From: Arthrobacter sp. NIO-1057
GTDB lineage: Bacteria; Actinomycetota; Actinomycetes; Actinomycetales; Micrococcaceae
Length of the DNA stretch: 64,000 nucleotides
NCBI RefSeq assembly: GCF_900094805.1
Contig: NZ_FMAT01000002.1
Location: forward strand, 310,001 to 374,000
Reading direction: 5' to 3'
Part shown: one piece after another, positions 7,373 to 15,726 of the stretch
Position numbering within the stretch: position 1 is the stretch's first letter
Layout of the letters: the number at the start of each line of letters is the position of its first letter
Translations under genes and position numbers: made by a program
The notes under the pieces: model-generated
Databases searched by the model: none
Told to the model about the DNA's origin: nothing
The model's input: the letters and a program-made list of their open reading frames with translations, nothing else

Positions 7373-8743
7373 CTAAGGTTTTCCGGTGATCTTATCGGCG
7401 ATACGCGCCAGCGGGGATGAGCCCTCGCGGCCTTTGAGCTCACTACGATCGGCTTGAGAGTAGGCAGCGTAGAGCCCCTTGGTTGCCAACCAGCGTAAGG
7501 GTTCTGGCTCCCATTTGCGCACCCGATGATTGACCCACGGCAGCTGAGTCAAGGCGGTGTCGTGCCCTAAAATGAGGTCTCTTAAGGTGCGTCCAGAAAG
7601 ATTGGTCGTCGCCACGCCGGTGCCAACGTAACCACCGGCCCAACCAATTCCGGTGTCTGGATCGAGCCCGACCGTTGCAGCCCAGTCGCGCGGAACACCG
7701 AGCACCCCAGACCACGCATGAGCGATTTTGGCGTGCTGAGTTTGGGGAAACATGCGATGCAGAACTTCGCTCAGACCAGTAACGGTGCTCTGGGGTGTGA
7801 GCCCGTCTAAATCGGTTCGCGAACCGTATTTGTAGGGGACTCCACGTCCGCCGATCGCGATGCGATCATCGGCGGTTCGCTGCGCGTACATGTAAACGTG
7901 AGCGTAATCCCCCAACACTTCCCCGGCGCTCCAATTCAGCTCATCCCAGACTGATTCGGCCAACGGTTCGGTCACAATCATGGAAGAGTTCATCGGCAAC
8001 CAGAGTCGGTGATGTCCGGCCAGCTGGGCAGTAAACCCTTCGGTGGCCCGCACTATGAACTGCGTGTTGACCGTTCCCCCGTCGAATTCCAATTGCCTCG
8101 GGCGGATCATTTTCACTCGGGTATTTTCAAAGATTTTCACCCCAAGACGTTCGGCCGCCTCAGCTAGCCCTCGCACGAGTTTCGCTGGATGGATTCTGGC
8201 TGCATGGGGATGCCAAAGGGCAACCCGTGTTCCAGCGACGTTGATCTTATTTCGAGCTTCTTCGGCCTCTAAAATCTTGCTGTCTGTATGTTGCCATGAA
8301 CTAGTGGCGCGGGCATGCTCGCGCAGACGCTGTTCCTGGGCCGGCGTGTAGGCCACCTCAAATTCGCCACCGCGCAAAATATCAGCGTCAATATTTTCTT
8401 CAGCACAGATGTTGATGACTTCCTCGACTGTCTGGTTCATCGCTAGCTGAAAGTCGTTGATCTCCTGAATGGAATGCGTGGTGCGGTAATGATCGGGGCC
8501 CGCGGTAATGGTGTTGGTCAGCCAGCCGCCATTGCGTCCCGAGGCGCCATAACCCACGTGGCGTGCTTCAAGCACCGCGATGTTCAAGCCTGGTTTTGCT
8601 TTGGCCAGATAGTAGGCAGTCCATAACCCGGTAAATCCGGCACCAATGATGGCCACGTCGACGGTGCTATGCCCACGAAGTTCAGGGCGCGACTCCGGGA
8701 CACCTATTTGTTCCCACCAATGCGAGACCTGGCCATTGAGCAT
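7373..8743 (-). CDS. FAD-dependent amine/amino-acid oxidoreductase (DAO family)
   Basis: The protein has the DAO fold of OrdL/PuuB-type flavoenzymes. There is an N-terminal Rossmann motif (VAIIGAGFTGLWTAYYLA), the adjacent ASGRNGGW segment that holds FAD, and a C-terminal GWAGGYVGTGVATTNLSGRTLRDLI flavin motif. Related enzymes oxidise glutamylputrescine, sarcosine-like amines or aldehydes. I place the start at ATG 8743 (MLNGQVSHWWEQIG), which matches the usual short lead before the Rossmann strand. The frame is open to 8833, and a TTG with AGGAAA upstream (nine residues earlier) is an alternative. Its neighbour ispE is unrelated, so the substrate is unknown. Confidence 0.8.
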   Translation of the reverse strand: MLNGQVSHWWEQIGVPESRPELRGHSTVDVAIIGAGFTGLWTAYYLAKAKPGLNIAVLEARHVGYGASGRNGGWLTNTITAGPDHYRTTHSIQEINDFQLAMNQTVEEVINICAEENIDADILRGGEFEVAYTPAQEQRLREHARATSSWQHTDSKILEAEEARNKINVAGTRVALWHPHAARIHPAKLVRGLAEAAERLGVKIFENTRVKMIRPRQLEFDGGTVNTQFIVRATEGFTAQLAGHHRLWLPMNSSMIVTEPLAESVWDELNWSAGEVLGDYAHVYMYAQRTADDRIAIGGRGVPYKYGSRTDLDGLTPQSTVTGLSEVLHRMFPQTQHAKIAHAWSGVLGVPRDWAATVGLDPDTGIGWAGGYVGTGVATTNLSGRTLRDLILGHDTALTQLPWVNHRVRKWEPEPLRWLATKGLYAAYSQADRSELKGREGSSPLARIADKITGKP

Positions 8744-8887
8744 GCGCGGATCACCCAAATTTCCTAAATGAATTGCTTTCACCCAGCGTTGTGAAATCAG
8801 CCTATGACCAGTTTCATTGCACGACAAGAGCAATCAAGGAATTTAACTTTGTGGTGACACCGACGACATGCAGTTCAGCAACGTGGC

Positions 8888-9820
8888 TTACTCACTCAAG
8901 GAAATATGTGCACCGGCGGCCGGTGCAGTGACAGGAATGGTCGCTACGCCCACCTCGTCACCTAGTTGAGCCATAACCTCTTCGGCGTGCTCGTCATCGC
9001 TGACCAAGAGTGCCAGAGTGGGACCCGAACCGGAGACCATGGCTCGCAGCGCGCCGGCTCCCTCAGCAAGATCTCGCATGGTGCCCAGTTCTGGAGCCAA
9101 AGCCAAGGAGGCCTGAGTCAGATCATTGGCAAGTACTTGTGCCAATGCTTGCGCATCCGAGGCCATCAACGCTTCAATGACGGCCGGGTCGATTTCTTGT
9201 GGAACCTCGATATCCATGCCGGCGCGCAGTCGGTCCAGCATGCCATAAACTCGCGGGGTGGACAGTCCATAACTGGCAGGAATCAACACCCAATGTGTCT
9301 TGGCCCGGGTAAGCAAGGGCGCCAGCTGGTCCCCCACACCAAGGCCAATGGCGGCCCCTCCCATCAGCGCGAATGGAACATCTGCACCAAGTCGCGCTCC
9401 TAAACGTCCCAGCTCTTCGCGGTCAAGGTGGGTTTCCCACAGCTCATTGCAGGCTACGAGGGTTGCGGCAGCATCAGCTGAACCACCTCCCATGCCCCCG
9501 GCGATGGGTACTCGCTTGGTAATGTGCAGTTCGGCACCCAAGGTGGTGCCCGTGTGCTCGCGCAACAGCTGAGCTGCCTGATAGACAAGGTTTCCTTCGC
9601 CCAAAGGAAAGTTCTCCGGGTCGTGTACCACTGGCGAATCTGGTTCCAGACTCAGCTGCAGTTCCCCATCGGTGCGCAAGGTCGCTTCAATTTGTTCGGT
9701 CAAAGACACCGCGACATACAGGCTTGCCACTTCGTGGTATCCGTCCTCGCGAGGCGGTCCTACCCGGAAATAGCAGTTGATCTTTCCCGGAGCTGTAGCA
9801 ATAACGCGTTGCTTGGCCAT
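8888..9820 (-). CDS. ispE: 4-diphosphocytidyl-2-C-methyl-D-erythritol kinase
   Basis: IspE phosphorylates CDP-methylerythritol in the MEP pathway that makes isoprenoid precursors. The 310-residue GHMP kinase begins with APGKINCYFRVGPPREDGYHEV, which matches the family substrate loop. It has the ATP-binding glycine loop PIAGGMGGGSADAAATL at about residues 107-123, and a C-terminal MVSGSGPTLALL. ATG 9820 has GAGGG upstream and lies two bases beyond the ksgA stop codon, so the two are almost certainly cotranscribed and perhaps coupled. The order tatD-rpf-ksgA-ispE is typical of actinobacteria. Confidence 0.96.
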   Translation of the reverse strand: MAKQRVIATAPGKINCYFRVGPPREDGYHEVASLYVAVSLTEQIEATLRTDGELQLSLEPDSPVVHDPENFPLGEGNLVYQAAQLLREHTGTTLGAELHITKRVPIAGGMGGGSADAAATLVACNELWETHLDREELGRLGARLGADVPFALMGGAAIGLGVGDQLAPLLTRAKTHWVLIPASYGLSTPRVYGMLDRLRAGMDIEVPQEIDPAVIEALMASDAQALAQVLANDLTQASLALAPELGTMRDLAEGAGALRAMVSGSGPTLALLVSDDEHAEEVMAQLGDEVGVATIPVTAPAAGAHISLSE

Positions 9821-9822
9821 GC

Positions 9823-10707
9823 TTAGCCCTCGCTAGCCGGCGCGTCTACCGGTACTTCTTCTGCAGCCCGAGCGATCGCAATGTACTGCTCTATATCGAG
9901 CTTTTCGCCGCGTTCCTTCGGATCGATACCGGCAGCAACCAGAATCTTTTCGGCGCGCACGCCAGAGCCAGCCCAACCCGAGAGCGCTGCACGCAAGGTC
10001 TTGCGGCGCTGGGCAAAAGCGGCGTCGACGATAGCGAAGACTTCGGTACGCTCTGGGGCGTCGCTGCGGTCCTTGTCACGCGTGAATGAGACGAGGCCCG
10101 AATGAATCTTTGGTGCTGGCCAGAAGACATTCATGCCGATCACTCCGGCTTTGCGCATGGTTCCGTACCACGCACCCTTGACCGAGGGGATGCCGTAAAT
10201 CTTGTTGCCCGGTGTTGCACTCATGCGATCGGCAACTTCGTCTTGGACCATGACCAAACCATTGCGGATGCTTGGGAAGTGTTCCAGCAAGTGCAGCACG
10301 ACCGGCACGGCCACGTTATAGGGCAGGTTGGCCACCAACGAGTTCGGGCTATCTGGTAGTTCGGTAACTTTCATGGCATCACTGAGAATGACGGTCAGGT
10401 CCTCTTCGCGTCCTGGACGGAATTCGGCCATCGTCTGAGGCAAACGTTGTGCCAGTGGTGGATCAATTTCCACGGCAACAACCTTCGCGGCTGCGTCCAT
10501 GATGCCAAGGGTCAATGAACCCAGTCCTGGCCCGACCTCTAGGACGGTCTCCGAGGGGTCAACGTTAGCGGAGGCGACGATGCGACGGATGGTGTTTCCA
10601 TCAATCACAAAATTCTGCCCCAGCGTCTTGGTAGGGCGGATTCCCAGCTCTTCGGCCAGACGACGGATTTCGGTGGCCCCAAGTAGCGGCAAAGATTCCT
10701 TAGACAT
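9823..10707 (-). CDS. rsmA: 16S rRNA dimethyladenosine transferase
   Basis: RsmA (KsgA) dimethylates two adjacent adenines in helix 45 of 16S rRNA late in 30S assembly. Directly visible are the N-terminal [17 protein letters not shown], the SAM-binding motif [23 protein letters not shown], and the catalytic [11 protein letters not shown] start it at ATG 10707, since the GTG just before it lacks a better site. It follows rpf after a strong terminator-like hairpin, so readthrough or its own promoter must drive it together with ispE. Confidence 0.97.
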   Translation of the reverse strand: MSKESLPLLGATEIRRLAEELGIRPTKTLGQNFVIDGNTIRRIVASANVDPSETVLEVGPGLGSLTLGIMDAAAKVVAVEIDPPLAQRLPQTMAEFRPGREEDLTVILSDAMKVTELPDSPNSLVANLPYNVAVPVVLHLLEHFPSIRNGLVMVQDEVADRMSATPGNKIYGIPSVKGAWYGTMRKAGVIGMNVFWPAPKIHSGLVSFTRDKDRSDAPERTEVFAIVDAAFAQRRKTLRAALSGWAGSGVRAEKILVAAGIDPKERGEKLDIEQYIAIARAAEEVPVDAPASEG

Positions 10708-10751
10708 CACAGATCCAATTCTAGTTCAGCCAGATAGTTCCAAACATAACA

Positions 10752-10788
10752 ACGCGACGCGTCCACCGTGATGGTGAACGCGTCGCGT
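10752..10788 (-). terminator. Hairpin between rpf and rsmA
   Basis: The arms 10752-10767 and 10773-10788 pair over sixteen positions with one mismatch and the loop GTGAT. The stem is rich in CGCGTCGCG. It lies 19 bases past the rpf stop and before rsmA, so it probably attenuates or ends the rpf transcript. Confidence 0.65.
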
Positions 10789-10806
10789 CGTTAGGTTTCT
10801 TGCTTT

Positions 10807-12003
10807 TTAGCGCAGGCCTAGCTTTGCCGAGCAAGCTGGCCAGTGTCCCCAGCCGCCGGAAGCGCGAAGCTTTTCAGCCGCTGCGATCTGCTCTTGTGGG
10901 GTGGCCTGGTGTGGCAGAGGTGCGTACTTGGTACCGCCAACTGCTCGCCACGACGAAGCCGAGAACTGCAAACCACCGTAGTATCCGTTACCGGAGTTAA
11001 TGGACCAGTTACCACCGGATTCACACTTGGCTAGTGCCTTCCACGTTGCCGAAATGTTGCTGGTGTCAGTCGATTTCTTAGAAGTGGATTCAGAGTTTTT
11101 CTCGTCGTCCTGCTTCTCTTCCTTCTTTTCTTCTACCTTGGTGCCCACCTTGATGACTTCTGCCACTGGTTCCTTGGTCACCTTGGACTTGAGGACTTCT
11201 TCCTCGCCCTTTTTGCCATTGCGGGTTTCCTGGCGCAGAGTGAGTTCACGTTCGCCCTTTTCACCTTCGGTCTTCACTTCGGTCTCGCCCTTAGCCAAAG
11301 TCTTGTCTTTGACCTTTTTGGTGTCGAAGTCGATGTCGCGAGTTTCGTCCCACGTCTTAACGTTGACCTCGATGACCTCAACTTCTACACCGGCCTTGAT
11401 GGCGGTGCTGTCTTTGACGTTCTTATCGGTCTCATCATCAGCTTTGACGTTGACTTCATCATTGCCGTCAACCTTGATGTTCTGCTCAGCTAGCAGCTCT
11501 TTGACAGTTGATGCAGTGGTGGAAACGGTCTTCTTCTTGTCATCCACAATCAAGGTGAGATCTTGCGGAGTGATCACTTCGAGCTGGTCGCTCAACGCGC
11601 TCAGTTCCATATTTTCATCGAGGGAAACTTCGGAGCCCTTTTTGAGATCAAGCTGGTCGATGACATCTGCCACGGTCATCCCCGTGGTGTGCACAACGCG
11701 CTCGGTGCCATCAACGGTCACCTCAACGGACTTGTTGCGCTTGATGTCGATCTTCTGATCATCGGAAAGACTCGAGTCTAGGGAGGCTGAGATTTCGTCT
11801 CGTTGATCCAGCGAGATTTCCTGCTGGTCCAGCAAGTCGCTGACAGTTGCGGCTCGGGTCGAGACTTCTTGTTCGTCGCCGTCAACGGAGATGACTACCG
11901 ACTTCTGTCCAGCGACATAGAAGACGGCGCCAGCAATAACTACGGCCACGGCGAGCGCCTGAGCCAAGTATTTCGCCCAGCTTTTCTTGAGCAAGTGAGT
12001 CAC
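10807..12003 (-). CDS. rpf: Resuscitation-promoting factor, RpfB type
   Basis: This secreted or membrane-anchored muralytic enzyme cleaves peptidoglycan to restart growth of dormant cells. A basic start and hydrophobic helix (YLAQALAVAVVIAGAVFYVAG, about residues 12-32) anchor or export it. Three DUF348 repeats follow, each with the pattern V-(D)-x-T-x-x-T-V-x-x-L/I-L/I. A G5 domain (about 208-287) comes next, then a Lys/Glu/Ser-rich linker. The C-terminal 80 residues are the lysozyme-like Rpf domain, ATWKALAKCESGGNW, where the Glu after Cys is the catalytic acid. The GTG start is at 12003. The upstream 260 bases hold a dyad repeat, and I could not fit a c-di-AMP riboswitch there. Confidence 0.93.
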   Translation of the reverse strand: MTHLLKKSWAKYLAQALAVAVVIAGAVFYVAGQKSVVISVDGDEQEVSTRAATVSDLLDQQEISLDQRDEISASLDSSLSDDQKIDIKRNKSVEVTVDGTERVVHTTGMTVADVIDQLDLKKGSEVSLDENMELSALSDQLEVITPQDLTLIVDDKKKTVSTTASTVKELLAEQNIKVDGNDEVNVKADDETDKNVKDSTAIKAGVEVEVIEVNVKTWDETRDIDFDTKKVKDKTLAKGETEVKTEGEKGERELTLRQETRNGKKGEEEVLKSKVTKEPVAEVIKVGTKVEEKKEEKQDDEKNSESTSKKSTDTSNISATWKALAKCESGGNWSINSGNGYYGGLQFSASSWRAVGGTKYAPLPHQATPQEQIAAAEKLRASGGWGHWPACSAKLGLR

Positions 12004-12264
12004 GGTAGTGAGATCCCCATCGTTTATTGGCTCACGCTCTGAAAGTTATTTCAGTCATTTTCGTCGAGCCCAGCAGCCCTCGCTGCCCATTTATCAATCT
12101 GTCTATGCCGTCTTTCCCGGATGCAACAAGGTGCGAGGATCAGGCTGCCTAGACCCGTCGCTACCCTCAAAGAAGGCAGGAGAGATCTCAAACATCTCAT
12201 CCACCGTAACCGAATTGTTATATTCGTGGCAAGTGTCCCGTAAGGAGAGGCACAGCTTGCGGGT
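12004..12264 (-). promoter_or_regulatory. Leader region of rpf
   Basis: This 260-base gap between tatD and rpf should carry the rpf promoter and leader. It includes repeat copy 5 at 12232-12250 beside the tatD stop. I looked for the conserved elements of the ydaO-type c-di-AMP riboswitch, which often precedes rpf in actinobacteria, and did not find a convincing match. Confidence 0.35.
12232..12250. repeat. Short dyad repeat, copy 5 (half element)
   Basis: AGTGTCCCGTAAGGAGAGG resembles the left arm of the copy at 2179 and the word at 3-20. Only one arm is clear here. It lies directly past the tatD stop codon. Confidence 0.35.
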
Positions 12265-13224
12265 CTAGAATTCCCCGTACACTTCGCGAGTATTCGCATC
12301 AATTTGTGTGCAGAACTCGGCGAGTTCAACACCCTTAGTTTGCGCCATGAACCGAGCCGTATACGGAATCATGTAGCTGGCATTGGGGCGTCCTCGGTAA
12401 GGGTGCGGGGTCAAGAATGGGGCATCGGTTTCCACAAGTAGTAGCTGAGGGTCAGCCACTTCTAGCGCGGCCCGCAAACCGTGCGAGTTTTTGAAGGTCA
12501 CTGTTCCGGAGAATGACATGTACCAGCCATTGTCGTTGCAGATTTTGGCCAAGTCTTCATCGCCGGAGAAACAATGGAACACGACTTTTGACGGCAATTG
12601 TGAGCTCTTGAGTACTCGGACAACGTCATCATGCGCATCGCGATCATGAATCTGGACAGCTTTATCCTGTTCGACGGCAATGCGCAGATGTTCACGGAAA
12701 GACTGCTCTTGCGCGTCGCGGCCATCTTCTGCGGTGCGGAAGTAGTCGAGTCCGGTCTCGCCCAGTGCACGAACGCGAGGGTTTGAAGCGAGTTCTTCAA
12801 TGCTCTTGATGGCGTTGCCCAGTTCGCCACGCTCCGCTAGACGGGCCGCATCGTTGGGGTGAATCGCGACCGCCGCCAAGATATTTGAGTACTCGTTGGC
12901 GACGTCTACCGCATATTGGGAAGAAGGCACGTCGCAGCCAACCTGGATCAGGCCTTTTACTCCGACAGCGTTGGCTGCCGCCAGTGCGTCAGGGACAGAT
13001 ACCTTCACTGTACCGTCGAGGAAATCCAAATGGGTATGGTTGTCGACAACAGCCACAGGCAGTGCTTCTGGCGCTTCGGGATACTGCAAGTTCCGCTTGT
13101 TGCCGCCCTTTTCGTTGTTGGCGTTACGCGCACGACCCTCTTGTTCTGTCGCTTCCTCCAATTCGCTGGCGCGGTAGGCCTCGGGAACTCGAGTGATGTC
13201 GGTGTCCGACTTCTTCTTTGACAC
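12265..13224 (-). CDS. tatD: TatD family metal-dependent hydrolase
   Basis: TatD proteins are TIM-barrel nucleases or hydrolases with two metal ions. This one shows the metal ligands VDNHTHLDF near residue 60, the active-site ALGETGLDYFRT, a QIHDRDA strand, VFHCFSGDEDLA, and ETDAPFLTPHPYRG near the C-terminus. All the expected family motifs are present. A charged N-terminal extension of about 55 residues (SKKKSDTDITRVPEAYR onward) precedes the barrel. The GTG start at 13224 has AAAGGATT upstream. In actinobacteria tatD usually lies between metG and rpf. Here its 5' side is instead divergent from a moxR gene, so metG is elsewhere. Confidence 0.92.
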   Translation of the reverse strand: MSKKKSDTDITRVPEAYRASELEEATEQEGRARNANNEKGGNKRNLQYPEAPEALPVAVVDNHTHLDFLDGTVKVSVPDALAAANAVGVKGLIQVGCDVPSSQYAVDVANEYSNILAAVAIHPNDAARLAERGELGNAIKSIEELASNPRVRALGETGLDYFRTAEDGRDAQEQSFREHLRIAVEQDKAVQIHDRDAHDDVVRVLKSSQLPSKVVFHCFSGDEDLAKICNDNGWYMSFSGTVTFKNSHGLRAALEVADPQLLLVETDAPFLTPHPYRGRPNASYMIPYTARFMAQTKGVELAEFCTQIDANTREVYGEF

Positions 13225-13433
13225 GGTAATCCTTTGCGCTGATATTACTACTACCCAATGCTCATTTTATTGTGTCACCACCTCAGAGTTCCGCCCCAAT
13301 CATCCCCCGGTACGGTCAAGATTAGACTCTTCTGTTGGATAAAAGATGCCCATATGATAATCATCAAGAGTTTTTGAACGCCTCAAGATGCGAAGTATCT
13401 CGCGGCTGAACCATTGCGCAGGAGGAACTTCGA

Positions 13434-14396
13434 ATGAGTGCGAACCCGACGATGCCATCGCTGGATTCTACGTTCCAATCAAATTGCCAACGTATCTTTG
13501 ACGCAGTACAGCAAGTCATCACGGGAAAACCCGAGGCCATCACGAATGCTCTTACGGTACTTCTAGCCCAAGGACACTTGCTGCTAGAAGATGTTCCAGG
13601 CGTCGGAAAGACCATGTTGGCCAAATCGTTGGCCAAGAGCGTGAATGGTTCGGTGCACCGCATCCAGTTCACCCCTGATTTGCTACCCAGTGATGTGACC
13701 GGCGTTTCTGTCTATTCGCCACAAACTCACGAGTTCACTTTTCATCCCGGCCCGATTTTCGCCAACATCGTCATTGCCGATGAAATCAACCGTGCCAACG
13801 CAAAAACACAATCTGCCTTGCTTGAGTGTATGGAAGAGGCTCAGGTAACCGTTGATTCCATCACGCACCCTTTGGAACAACCGTTTATGGTCGTGGCTAC
13901 CCAGAACCCAGTAGATTCCGAAGGAACCTTCGCCCTGCCCGAGGCGCAACGCGACCGTTTCATGGGACGTATCTCTTTGGGATACCCGCAGCGTGAGGCC
14001 GAAATATCGATGATCACCGGCCATCACCATCACGAGCCGCTGGAAACCCTATCCCCCGTTTTACAGCTGCCTGATCTGCAGCAGATGATCGAACAGGTCA
14101 GCTCGGTCACCGTCACCGAACGCTTGAGTTCCTATGTGGTGGATTTGGGTCGCGCTTCCCGAAACCATCCGCACGTCCAGCTCGGTGCTTCGCCTCGGGC
14201 CCTCATTCAGTGGGTGCGGGCTGCCAAAGCGCGCGCGGCCATAAATGGCCGTGACCACGTACTTCCAGAAGACGTGCGCAGCGTGGCACAGATGGTGCTC
14301 AACCATCGTCTGATCCTCACTCGACGTGCTATTGCCGATGGGGTGGATACCCAAGACCTCATTCAGGAGCTTCTCGCCAGCACCCCAGTGAGTTAG
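13434..14396 (+). CDS. MoxR family AAA+ ATPase
   Basis: MoxR ATPases are chaperone-like hexamers that mature or regulate partner complexes. This 320-residue protein has Walker A at DVPGVGKTML (about residues 53-62), Walker B VIADEINRANAKTQ, and the downstream sensor FMVVATQNPVDSEGTFALPEAQRDRF. AGGAGG lies about eight bases before the ATG. The DUF58 protein starts ten bases after its stop, followed by a transglutaminase-like protein. This trio is a recurrent operon in many bacteria, probably acting at the membrane or periplasm in folding or processing. Confidence 0.93.
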   Translation: MSANPTMPSLDSTFQSNCQRIFDAVQQVITGKPEAITNALTVLLAQGHLLLEDVPGVGKTMLAKSLAKSVNGSVHRIQFTPDLLPSDVTGVSVYSPQTHEFTFHPGPIFANIVIADEINRANAKTQSALLECMEEAQVTVDSITHPLEQPFMVVATQNPVDSEGTFALPEAQRDRFMGRISLGYPQREAEISMITGHHHHEPLETLSPVLQLPDLQQMIEQVSSVTVTERLSSYVVDLGRASRNHPHVQLGASPRALIQWVRAAKARAAINGRDHVLPEDVRSVAQMVLNHRLILTRRAIADGVDTQDLIQELLASTPVS

Positions 14397-14406
14397 TTGG
14401 CCTCTG

Positions 14407-15726
14407 ATGGAGAAGATTCCTCGTTTCGACTCGCGTAATGCCCTGTCTTGGGTTCGTTCGCAAAGCTCGAGCCCAGCGGTACTCCGGCGATTACGCCTTG
14501 AGTTATTGACCGTTCGTGGGTGGTGCACGCTTGGCGCCGGAATCCTTCTAGTGTTTTTGGCCCACCTTTTCGGCCGCCATGAACTCATGGCATTGGGCAT
14601 CAGCCTGATTGTCCTAGCGGTAGTTAGCTGGTTTTTCACCCTGAGCCTGCGCGGACGCACCAGGGTCCAGCGACGCCTGCTCTCCACGAATCCCAGTGTC
14701 GGGGAAGTCTGCAAAGTTCAATTGCACTGTTCAGAGCAGGCAATGATCCAAGAACAACTTCCAGAAAGTTTCGGGCCTGGCCCGGTCCTAGACTCTCCCG
14801 GCGATCTGGAATATGAGCTCATCTTTGGTACGCGAGGAATTCACCAGCTAGGACCGGCCCAACAGGTTGTCTCCGACTCTTTAGGACTGGTCAAGGGACT
14901 GGTCAACACCGGCGAAACCTTGGACGTCCCGGTCCGGTCCGAACTCATTGATCTGCACCGTTTCGCATCTCTTGGCGAGCAGTTGCTGACCGGTGATGCC
15001 AGACATTCGCGGAGCACTACCGCAGACTATTACGACGTCGCCATCCGCGACTACCAACAGGGTGACTCCATTCGCCAGGTCCATTGGAAAGCCAGCGCCC
15101 GTCAAGGCAAACTCATGGTCCGACAAGAAAACCACGTCGCCACGGCTCAAGCACTGCTGATCTTGGACACTACTTTTGAGCATTGGTGTCACAGCGGTGT
15201 TGATCTTCGGCTTTCAATTCCCGGGAAGAATGAAGATTTCCCGAGCAGTCGCCGTTTTGAAACGGCACTTTGCCTAGCAAGCAGTATTGGTTCAAGCTAT
15301 GCCAGCAGCGGCTATCAGCTCTCGTTCCGTGATCTCAGTGGCACCCCACTGATTGAACAGCATCAGCAAGCGACCTCGGATGTCATCGCCCAATCAAACT
15401 TCGAATTGTTCCATGCTGCCACTGCGGACTTATCCCTGAATAATGACGGGACTGATGCTACTTCCGCAGAGCTATTCAGCGACCAACTGCATAAGGAGCT
15501 ATTAGGGTTCCGCGACGAACCAGTCATCATGATCCTTGGAGAGCTCACTGTTGACCAGGCGCGAAGGCTTGCCACATTGGCTCGAACGGTACGTCATGCT
15601 GAGATCTTCTTGCTCGTAGCCCATCCGGAAAGATACGATGCGGCGCATCAAGAGCTCGCGGGTACCGGGTGGAAAGTTCATTTGCTCTCTGGATCTCTGG
15701 GTGCGGAACAGAAGTGGGGCGCATAA
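14407..15726 (+). CDS. DUF58 domain membrane protein
   Basis: DUF58 proteins always accompany MoxR ATPases and have a von Willebrand A-like fold. Two hydrophobic segments near the N-terminus (about residues 40-80, GWCTLGAGILLVFLAHLF and LMALGISLIVLAVVSWFF) anchor this one. The DUF58 core follows with the diagnostic YYDVAIRDYQQGDSIRQVHWKASA (about 206-229) and LMVRQ. It is 439 residues long. Its stop codon overlaps the start codon of the next gene by one base (TAATG), which indicates translational coupling in the moxR operon. Confidence 0.88.
   Translation: MEKIPRFDSRNALSWVRSQSSSPAVLRRLRLELLTVRGWCTLGAGILLVFLAHLFGRHELMALGISLIVLAVVSWFFTLSLRGRTRVQRRLLSTNPSVGEVCKVQLHCSEQAMIQEQLPESFGPGPVLDSPGDLEYELIFGTRGIHQLGPAQQVVSDSLGLVKGLVNTGETLDVPVRSELIDLHRFASLGEQLLTGDARHSRSTTADYYDVAIRDYQQGDSIRQVHWKASARQGKLMVRQENHVATAQALLILDTTFEHWCHSGVDLRLSIPGKNEDFPSSRRFETALCLASSIGSSYASSGYQLSFRDLSGTPLIEQHQQATSDVIAQSNFELFHAATADLSLNNDGTDATSAELFSDQLHKELLGFRDEPVIMILGELTVDQARRLATLARTVRHAEIFLLVAHPERYDAAHQELAGTGWKVHLLSGSLGAEQKWGA

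Noticed and set aside
12004-12264. A ydaO-type c-di-AMP riboswitch before rpf
   Set aside because: It is common before rpf in actinobacteria, but I could not align its conserved blocks to this leader.
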